This document shows, piece by piece, positions 56,231-64,000 of a stretch of 64,000 bases of DNA. Location of the stretch: assembly GCA_029215795.1 (NCBI GenBank), contig JARDYH010000002.1, positions 6,205,501 through 6,269,500 on the forward strand. The letters run 5' to 3'. Each line of letters begins with the position of its first letter. The stretch's first letter is position 1. Both the position numbers and the translations under genes were made by a program. Origin of the DNA: Anniella stebbinsi (Eukaryota; Chordata; Lepidosauria; Squamata; Anniellidae). The notes under the pieces are model-generated. The model made no database searches. It saw only the letters and a list, made by a program, of their open reading frames with translations, and was not told where the DNA came from.

Positions 56231-57925
56231 TCTGCGTCGTTTTATTTCTGGTGACTATAGAAAAAGGCTTTTTGTTGGTTTTAAATGGTGGCATTATTTT
56301 TGGTTGTTGGTTTATAATATCGTGGTTTTGGTGCATTTTATTAGGGCATTGATTATTTCCCAAATGCTTTGTAATATGAAATTTTCTTTTCCTGCTTGTA
56401 ACATGCTTTGAGAGCTCAGTAGCAGTGAAAACTAACCAGTACATCGATGAAATAAGCAGACCCATCACATTATTGTCTTGAGACATGTTCAGCTTCCTTT
56501 CTTGGATTCAGTGGAGGTGAGAAGCCACCTCTGTTTGTTTATCGATATGGTTGCTCCCCTTGATGGAATTAGAATGGGCTCACCTGTTGTGAGGAACCAT
56601 GTATGAAATGGAGAGTTTGAGTTTACAGCCATGTAATTAATGGATTTCCAGCTGATAAATGTGGGGATAGACATACACTTTGGATAGTGAGCCAAAGGTA
56701 CTGCTCATGTGTCTTGGATTGGCTTGGGGAAGTGTGTGGGGTGGGGGGGTGGGGGGAGGGTCAGCGAGCTCATTAGATTTAAGAGAAGTTATCAGGGGTT
56801 GGACAGGAGCCTAAAACTACTCTGGTAATGAGGTCAGAGCTTAACTGCTTTTCCGTTTTACTACTCAAGGTCGTGTGAAGTTGATGCATGAGATCCAGGC
56901 ACTGTAAAATGTCCACCGGGAGAGTGAGTTCATCACACACGGTTACAAGTTCGAGAACCAGCCCTGACTACATTTTAATTCACTTGTCACCGGATAGAGT
57001 GCGGGGGATGGTGGGGGAGGTGAAATGGATCTTTGCTTGTTTATTTACTCAGGTTTGGAGCATGGCAGGAGAAAGGAAATGAAATAGATGACAGAACTAT
57101 TTTTTCACCCATTTCCTCCTCATTCTCCCTCCCTCCCTCCCTCTCTCTCTTCTCTTGCTTTTGGATTAGTCTCTAATCAAAAGTCACCCTGCGTCATTGA
57201 ATCCTGATGTGGTCCCTGACAGCAGAAAGTGACATGGCTGTTTGACATCCCAGGCTACAAGGTTGCCAGGGCTGAAATCACTAGTTAAAATTGAATCTTG
57301 TACACTGCACCCTGCTAGTACAGTTCAGCTCCCAATAATTATTTGGATCATACTGTATTTGGATTTTATTTTCCCAGTAGAATGACGGTGCGGGTGAATT
57401 TATAGTTCAAGTCCTGGATTCAGACTGGAACAGAGTGGATTTTTTTTTGGGGGGGGGGAGATGGGAAGGAGATGGTCAGTGTAAAAAATCAAATAAATCT
57501 TGAGAAGGAGATCATTTTATTTTCTTCTCCCTCCCATCCTTTGCAATAAACTCAAGGAATTGGACAGCAAGGGCTGCAAAACGCATTGTAGATTTTCCAA
57601 ATCCTGTGATCCCCACTTCTTTCTCATTCTCACTTTAGTTTTCTCCTATCATTCCATTGATTTTCCAAAAACAGTAACGAATACTCATGGGTTCAGAAAT
57701 ATAAAGGCTCATACAACAAGTATTAAATCCCCTCCCCCAAATTCTTCACCTTGGATTTTAATCCTAGCCATAGACGAATTCCTCTCCGACTCATCCAACC
57801 TCAAGTCATCTCATTATCCCACTCTACCCTTTTCTCCAATGCTACTTACCAGACTGGTGCAAGTTATTGCTGTTGTGTAGCTGCCATTATCTTCCGGAGG
57901 ATAGTAAAGTAGTAGTAAAGTTTCT

Positions 57926-57927
<2 letters not shown>

Positions 57928-57963
<36 letters not shown>
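57928..57963. repeat. (GA)n microsatellite
   Basis: About seventeen units. Confidence 0.97.
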
Positions 57964-57966
<3 letters not shown>

Positions 57967-58449
57967 GGTAAATGTAGATCATTATTCAACTTGGTGATCA
58001 AACTTTCTCCTGGAAGAGGATGGATAAGGCTCAACCATCATTGTTGGATTCAGACAGAGAACAAGACCCTAGGATACAGATACCCTGTACCCAAAGGATA
58101 CAGATACAGCCCAGACCTTTTAAAGAAGACTAGTCTGGAATAGGGAAGGAAGTAACTCACTTTGCATTTTCATATGGACTTCCCAAATTTGTTGACTTTG
58201 AGTATGACAGACCACATAGCACTCACCCCCAATACACATACAAGTTTCTTTACCTATGCAACTTTTTACCATGTAATGCTGAAAAAAATAGCTGCAACAG
58301 CTATTTCACTGGCCATAAAATACAGTGGAGAAACAAAGAAGTCCCATTTTGGTTCAGACCTCCCTCCATGCAAAACAATAGTTCCATGCATATGATCAAG
58401 CTGTTCCTAAATAACATATAACTCCTGAACTCTAATAATTTTCTCTGGT

Positions 58450-58451
58450 AA

Positions 58452-58484
<33 letters not shown>
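58450..58484. repeat. (AAT)n microsatellite
   Basis: About eleven units. Confidence 0.95.
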
Positions 58485-58485
<1 letters not shown>

Positions 58486-58583
58486 GATTTCAGAAATTTC
58501 TTATTAGTTTGATTTGCTGCTGTTTTCATTCTTCAGCTCTGTCCTGAGAATCTTGAGAATCTTTAGAAGTGAATTCACATAAC

Positions 58584-58834
58584 ACGGTTCTACACCAAGA
58601 AGGATATAGCACTATAAAAGTGGTATGAAAGTGGGATATGGAGGCAGGATCTACACTACTGCTTTATAGCAGTACTGAAGTGCACTGACAACTGTTGGGG
58701 CCCATTGGCCCATTCCATATACTGCAGTCATAACACTTTCATAGTGTTATATCCTGCTTGATGTAGATGTATCATGATCCACAGTTATCAGTGCACTTCA
58801 ATGCCACTATAAAGCAGTAGTGTAGATCCAGCCA
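58584..58834. mobile_element. Foldback MITE, GGCCAGATCTACACC family, copy F
   Basis: 'ggttctacaccaagaaggat' at the left; 'ctacactactgctttatagc' repeats inverted at the right as 'actataaagcagtagtgtag'. Centre 'gacaactgttggggccca'. Confidence 0.75.
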
Positions 58835-59019
58835 CAGTCATCTTGCTGCTAGTAAGGAATTGCTTCAGTTTACTTTTTGACTAGAATTTACCCAGTTTGC
58901 ACCCCCAAGAAACAAACACGGACCTGAACTCAATCTGCATTTAAAGCCCAGTTTAGAGCTTATGATGCAATTTGTGGGGTAAAATGCATTTGAAAAAAAA
59001 AAAACATGCATGAAAAAAT

Positions 59020-59064
<45 letters not shown>

Positions 59065-59650
59065 TTTCAAGTAAGAACACATGCATTACACACAGAGAGA
59101 GATTGGGGAAAAAAGAAAAGGAAAGGCATACTCAACAACAATACAAAAGTTCCCATAGCAACTGTACACACTTTAATAAATGGGAGAAAAATGCATGCAC
59201 TTCAACAATGTACAGAAGTGATGTGCACATGCTTAGATTTCCACGGGAAAAACAAGCAAACAAACAAACAAAGAAACAGGCAATCTGATATGGGCATGCA
59301 ATGGAATGAGTTCTGAGGTGGAATTCAGAGAAACTCAACAAACTTGAGATTTGCTGTCTCCCACATCTCTACTTTTGAACTGTTCAAAGCATATATTGTA
59401 GGACAATTCCTTTTTTCAAATATCAGGCTTCAAATCATTTCCCTCCGATACCGCCTAAACAATTCTCACTTAAAACAAATGTCACGCGATGCAAGACAAT
59501 GCACTGAAATAACCAAGTTTCTAGATCTCTACTGTCTCATGCTTAGCCTGTTGATTGGAACACAAGCCGAAACCAAGACATTCTGGTGACCACTGCTACT
59601 CACTAAAGCAGTGTCCATGTGAACATGACATTTACATCTACATAACTAAC
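58835..59650. other. Unique DNA with (TA)n at 59023-59061
   Basis: No supported gene. The TA run is flanked by A-rich text, and (CAAA)n lies near 59253-59272. Confidence 0.4.
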
Positions 59651-59810
59651 ATCTTTGAGCCTATCTACACTGCTGATTTAAAATGGCTTAAAACCGTTTA
59701 AAAACGGTTTATAGCAGTTTTGAGAACTGTTGGGGCCGAGGACACACTGCATATACAGTTTTCAAAACATTTTCAAAGTGTTTTATCCTGCGTGTGTAGA
59801 TGGGCTCTTT
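59651..59810. mobile_element. Foldback MITE, GGCCAGATCTACACC family, short copy G
   Basis: 'gagcctatctacactgctga' at left, 'gcgtgtgtagatgggctc' at right. The centre 'gagaactgttggggccgagg' resembles copy C. Confidence 0.7.
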
Positions 59811-60156
59811 GTCATGCAAAGCAAATAAATGTTGCAATAAAAAGGCAATGTAAATAATGCTTCTGAGAGCTGTAATGATTCAAAATGCTAAAGGGATCCC
59901 CCCCCCAAGTAAACTCACATCCTTGTCCTCTTAGAACTTCATGATGACTGCATTGCACAGCAAGATCTAAATGATATGTCTTATTTACTTGTTTGCTCCA
60001 TGCTGCTAATCATGAAGGAGTGCGGATTCCCTGCTGAAATATTCCCTCCTCAACTGCCCCTTCTGGGGGAATTTCCCATCTACCCCCCTCTTCCAAAAAG
60101 GTGGCATTTCTGGAATTAGAATATTAGAGTATTGAGAGTGACATTTGAAATGCTAT
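59811..60156. other. Unique noncoding DNA
   Basis: No supported gene. Confidence 0.35.
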
Positions 60157-60386
60157 GGCCAGATAGACACCAAGCAGGATATTGCTCTATGAAAGCAGTA
60201 TGAAAGCGGTATATAAAAGGCAGGCACCACACCAAGCAGGATATAGCGGTATATGGTATATGTCTATGGGCCCCAACAGTTGTCAGTGCACTTCAATACT
60301 GCTTTAAAGCAGTAGTGTGGCTCCTGCCTTATATACCACTTTCATACCGCTTTCATTGCTCTATATCCTGCTCGGTGTGGATCTCT
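60157..60386. mobile_element. Foldback MITE, GGCCAGATCTACACC family, copy H
   Basis: Close to copy B, starting GGCCAGATAGACACCAAGC; the right terminus has drifted ('ctcggtgtggatctcttg'). Confidence 0.8.
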
Positions 60387-60756
60387 TGTCCTCAATCCGT
60401 ATTAAACGAGTGATTGTGCCTTAGGAAAGTGTTGCAGCAGACTTAAAGGAGTTGTAAATGTTTAATTACCTTTTGATTCCCAGTGTACACAAGCGACCGG
60501 CTGCCTCATGGACCAGATCCTTTTCAAGTCTTCAGCAAAACAGTAAAACTATAGTTATTACCATCCATTTTTCAGCTCACCTTGATTTCATTAATGTCTT
60601 GAATATTTTACAATTTATGTTTCGATATTTTTTTATTAGGATTTCGGTGGCATTGCTTTCATATCTCATTTGTGGGGTATAGTAGAATCACATAGACAAA
60701 TTCATGGAGGCTAATGCTATCAGTTGCTATTAATTAGGGATGTGCACTGACCCCCC

Positions 60757-60868
60757 GGATCGGATCGGATAGCGGATCGGAATCGGACCTGGGGGGTCGG
60801 ATCGGATCGGATCGGATCGGAGGCTGGTCGGATCGGATCGGACCAGATGTCCGATCCGGATCGGACGC
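60757..60868. repeat. (ATCGG)n zone, left arm
   Basis: Pentamer GATCG/GGATC repeats with interruptions, mirrored at 62789-62909. Confidence 0.9.
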
Positions 60869-62788
60869 CATTTTGAATGCTTTTTCCCATAGCCAAGTAT
60901 TGTTTTACAAAAACGCCTATAACTTTTTCATTTTTAAAGATAGAAGGATGAAACTTGGGCACATTGTAGACTGGTTAGGGGTAGTTATCTGTGAGAAATT
61001 TCAGAAAGATTGGTGCATGCATTTTGTGGCAATTAATTTTTTAATAAATACCCAGGAATGCCTATAACTTTGTCATTTTTAAAGTTACACACATGAAACT
61101 TTGCCACATTGTAGGGGGTACCTTGGGACCTATGTGTGTGAAATTTCAGAAACGTAGGTGCTTGTCTTGTGTGGCAATTAATTTTTAGAAAAATGGGTAG
61201 TAGTGGGGTAAATACAGTTACGCCTCCCATTTTTTATTTTTGAAGATACAAACAGGAAACTTGGGCACATTACAGGTACCACTTGCCTTGATATGTGTGT
61301 GAAATTTCAGAAACATTGGAGCTTTCCTTGTGTGGCAATTAATTTTTGAAACAATGAGGAAAGAAACACGTATAACTTTGTCATTTTTAAAGTTACACAC
61401 ATGAAACTTTGCCACATTGTAGGTGGTACCTTGGGACCCATGTGTGTGAAATTTCGGAAACGTAGGTGCTTGCCTTGTGTGGCAATTAATTTTTTAATAA
61501 ATACCCAGGAATGCCTATAACTTTGTCATTTTTAAAGTTACACACATGAAACTTTGCCACATTGTAGGCGGTACCTTGGGACCTATGTGTGTGAAATTTC
61601 GGAAACGTAGGTGCTTGCCTTGTGTGGCAATTAATTTTAGAAAAATGGGTAGTGGTGGGGTAAATACAGTTACGCCTCCCACTTTTTTATTTTGAAGATA
61701 CAAACAGGAAACATGGGCACATTACAGGTACCACTTGGCTTGATATGTGTGTAAAATTTCAGACAGCTGGGTCCAGGCATGTGGTGGCAAGGTATTTTTG
61801 AAACAATGAGGAAAGAAACGCCTATAACTTTTTTATTTTAAAAGTTAGAAGTCTGAACATTGCTCACTTTGTAGATGGGTTAGGGGTAGATATGTGTCAG
61901 AAATTTCAGAATTATAGGTCCAGGCATTTGATGGCTATGGAATTTTTAAATTACATGTTTCAAAAAAATTTCTACAGAGGCCAGGTCTTCCCCTCCCGCT
62001 TCCCGCGAAGAAAAGGAAACACTCTCTCGTCTCGATCCCTTTGATCCTTGCTAGTAGTATCCATTACAGGGCTCGTGTTTCCTTTCCTACTTTCACTTTT
62101 CAAGCAGAACGGCTGAGCCTAGCTGAGTTTTGCAGCCATGCGTGCAAGGAAGGATCACTCTGGTCTCGATCCCTTTGATCCTTGGTAGTATCCATTACAG
62201 GGCTCGTGTCTGCTTTCACTTTGTACTCAAGCAGACACGAGCCCTGTAATGGATACTACTAGCAAGGATCAAAGGGATCGAGACGAGAGAGTGTTTCCTT
62301 TTCTTTTTAATTGCCACACAAGGAAAGCTCCAATGTTTCTGAAATTTCACACACATATCAAGGCAAGTGGTACCTGTAATGTGCCCAAGTTTCCTGTTTG
62401 TATCTTCAAAAATAAAAAAATGGGAGGCGTAACTGTATTTACCCCACTACTACCCATTTTTCTAAAAATTAATTGCCACACAAGACAAGCACCTACGTTT
62501 CTGAAATTTCACACACATAGGTCCCAAGGTACCCCCTACAATCTGGCAAAGTTTCATGTGTGTAACTTTAAAAATGACAAAGTTATAGGCATTCCTGGGT
62601 ATTTATTAAAAAATTAATTGCCACAAAATGCATGCACCAATCTTTCTGAAATTTCTCACAGATAACTACCCCTAACCATTCTACAATGTGCCCAAGTTTC
62701 ATCCTTCTATCTTTAAAAATGAAAAAGTTATAGGCGTTTTTGTAAAACAATACTTGGCTATGGGAAAAAGCATTCAAAATGGCGTCCG

Positions 62789-62909
62789 ATCCGGATCGGA
62801 CCTCATCGGATCGGATCGGATCGGATCGGAGGTTGTCCGGATCGGATCGGATCGGATTTTCCCGATTTTGGGTCGGATCGGATTCGGATCGTGGATCGGA
62901 TCCGATCCG
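62789..62909. repeat. (ATCGG)n zone, right arm
   Basis: Inverted partner of 60757-60868; phase and unit number differ. Confidence 0.9.
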
Positions 62910-63064
62910 ATGCACACCCCTACTATTAATCCTAATGGCTATACGCTACCTCCAATTGCTGGGGAGGGAGGATGCTGTTACACTCATGTCCTACTTGTGG
63001 GTTTTCTGGACCCTTGGTCTGATCCAGCATGACGTTTCTTACGTTCTTATGTTCACATGCATTC

Positions 63065-63256
63065 TTGCGCAGTGCCAGACAGTGGTTGGCTCTGTCCAGG
63101 TTGTTTTATTCAGGCCCTGCTTTCTCAGTTTGGGACAGTTATAGTCAATATTGCAATGCATCCTACATGGGCATACCCCTGAAGACTATCCAGAAGCTTC
63201 AACAGGTGCAAAACATGGCAGGTAGGCTACTAACTAGCGCACGGTATAGGGACCAT

Positions 63257-63300
<44 letters not shown>

Positions 63301-63400
63301 TTTATTTCTTACCCGTCTGTCCAGAAAGACTGATGCTGGTTATCAGCTGTTGTCCAGGCAAAATTCAAGATGTTGGTTTTAACGTTCGAAGCAGTGCTGT
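63065..63400 (+). mobile_element. L2-type LINE fragment, interrupted
   Basis: The plus frame reads SQYCNASYMGIPLKTIQKLQ and QNMAGRLLTSARYRDHI. After the insertion at 63256-63322 it resumes, in a different frame, around FKMLVLTFEAV. These are the L2 C-terminal phrases. Confidence 0.82.
63256..63322 (-). mobile_element. LINE tail-only insertion with (AAT)n
   Basis: On minus: 'cgggtaagaaataaattg' followed by (TTA)n. Same ~22-bp tail as 39476-39523, here in the opposite orientation and at a different L2 site. Confidence 0.7.
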
Positions 63401-63579
63401 GCAGAAGGTTTTGACCGTTCCATTTTTGGCATTTTGTGGGGGGGTGGGGGTGGGGAATGAAAACTCGGGCAAAAAAGGCTGGGAGAGGTGAGAATTTTGA
63501 AGGATTTTCTCTTTTGGGGGGGACAGGGTTTCCATATACCTTTTAAAATGTTGCCAGTTGTTGAGGGGGACTTCTTTAT

Positions 63580-63630
63580 TTCTGTTTGTTTATTTATTTA
63601 TTTATTTATTTTAAAACACACACACACACC
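63580..63630. repeat. (TTTA)n and (CA)n microsatellites
   Basis: TTTA units 63584-63611 then CA units 63616-63630. Confidence 0.95.
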
Positions 63631-63689
63631 CAGCATTTTTAGGAGCCCAGGAGTTCTTCCTAAATGCTTATTGGGGAGGGCAAGGTCAC

Positions 63690-64000
63690 ATGGGCTGTTT
63701 CTACGCCGGCCTTTTCCCCCGGGGTTGTCCCAGGGCGCTCCCTTACTATTCATATGGTGCACAGGGACCCATGGGGGCAGGGGGAATGGGCAGGGGTTTT
63801 CCCAGGGGTAAAGAAACCCTGGAAAAACCTGATTCTTTGAGCAGTCTTGGGACCGTCCCGAGACTGAGGGAGGTATGGGTGCCTGTCCTGCCCGGTGCCC
63901 ACTTACTCACAAGTAAGTGCAGCACCAGAAATGGGCACAGAGCCCTGCAGCATGGCTCTGTGCCCACGATGGTGGGGGGAAGCAAGTCCGCCATTCACAG
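63690..64000. repeat. GC-rich interspersed repeat, related copy 3 (cut by window end)
   Basis: 'tttctacgccggccttttcc' and 'gtgcacagggacccatgg' resemble 7830-8375 and 41825-42332 in style and word order, though diverged. Confidence 0.3.

Larger units (their letters stand above)
56231..58583. other. Unique DNA, possible conserved element at 56860-57440
   Basis: No supported gene. 57130-57440 ('ggattagtctctaatcaaaa', 'cccaataattatttggatca') has enhancer-like texture without repeats. (GA)n at 57928-57963, (AAT)n at 58450-58484, and G-rich runs near 56738-56760 and 57448-57460. Confidence 0.25.
60735..62922. mobile_element. 2188-bp foldback hAT-type element
   Basis: Starts TAGGGATGTGCACTGACC and ends 'ccgatgcacacccccta'-type. 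Perfect 8-bp duplication CTATTAAT at 60727-60734 and 62923-62930. Each end carries an (ATCGG)n zone (60757-60868; 62789-62909). The outer arms 60735-61350 and about 62305-62922 are nearly identical inverted copies. The left side holds seven direct copies of a ~150-bp module starting near 60910, 61061, 61213, 61370, 61515, 61673 and 61820. The centre has a second palindrome with a 13-base loop (62164-62215 against 62229-62283). No transposase; the look-alike open frames at 60873-61067 (+) and 62583-62915 (-) are the two arms. Confidence 0.92.
60697..63058 (+). mobile_element. CR1 LINE 3' tail, split by the 2.2-kb foldback
   Basis: Left piece 60697-60734 ('ggaggctaatgctatcagt') joins 62923-63058 ('ctaatggctatacgctacct', 'cttggtctgatccagca', ending 'cgttcttatgttc'). 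Together they match the CR1 ending seen reversed at 24149-24370. Confidence 0.8.

Noticed and set aside
60757..60868. Pentamer array considered as telomeric or centromeric satellite
   Set aside because: It is confined to the transposon arms and mirrored at the other end.
60910..61870. Regularly spaced module considered as a CRISPR-like array
   Set aside because: Units are ~150 bp with no unique spacers, in vertebrate DNA inside a transposon.
60873..62915. Nearly identical open frames on opposite strands (60873-61067 and 62583-62915)
   Set aside because: They are the two inverted arms of the foldback element, not a gene pair. Module spacing is not a multiple of three and stops interrupt most units.

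Overview
This window reads as vertebrate nuclear DNA, most likely from a squamate reptile (lizard-type). The evidence is the repeat mix: CR1 and L2 LINE fragments in both orientations, a 5'-truncated L1, a Penelope-like element, two kinds of tRNA-derived SINE, several families of short palindromic DNA transposons, and very many (AAT)n, (GA)n, (TG)n and (CTT)n tracts. I found no host protein-coding gene, no intact tRNA or rRNA gene and no CRISPR array. The only long open frame (418 codons, minus strand, 34155-35411) is the C-terminal part of an L1 ORF2. The window is best read as intergenic or deep intronic sequence. It may carry some conserved noncoding elements, which I can only suggest.

Layout. 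0-7.5 kb: a CR1 end, an LTR-like repeat, a foldback element and AT-rich unique DNA. 7.5-17 kb: three copies of a 319-bp palindromic hAT-type MITE, a second foldback copy inside a (GA)n tract, and a decayed Penelope-like element with a GIY-YIG remnant. 17-31 kb: CR1 and L2 pieces, a tRNA-type SINE, a solo LTR lodged inside a palindromic MITE, and the longest L2 copy with a YADD reverse-transcriptase box. 31-40 kb: an unusual interrupted (CTT)n array, the L1 fragment, a template-switch-like hairpin, and an L2 copy carrying a LINE-tail/microsatellite insertion and another MITE. 40-53 kb: mostly unique DNA with three more copies of the 319-bp MITE family, one of them inserted into another MITE. 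53-64 kb: colliding L2 copies, an LTR-like repeat, and two large foldback elements (862 bp and 2188 bp), each flanked by a perfect 8-bp target-site duplication.

The most interesting system is the pair of large foldbacks at 55157-56018 and 60735-62922. Both begin TAGGGATGTG and end in a matching inverted terminus. Both have repeat-rich ends (CGATA-type or ATCGG-type) and are built from a shared ~150-bp internal module that also recurs in inverted orientation. The 2.2-kb copy has nearly identical arms, split a CR1, and looks young. Neither encodes a transposase, so they would depend on an unseen hAT-type enzyme. At least four smaller repeats in the window end in the same ACATCCCTA-like terminus.

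All family assignments rest on reading motifs, target-site duplications and translated frames by eye. No database search was possible.
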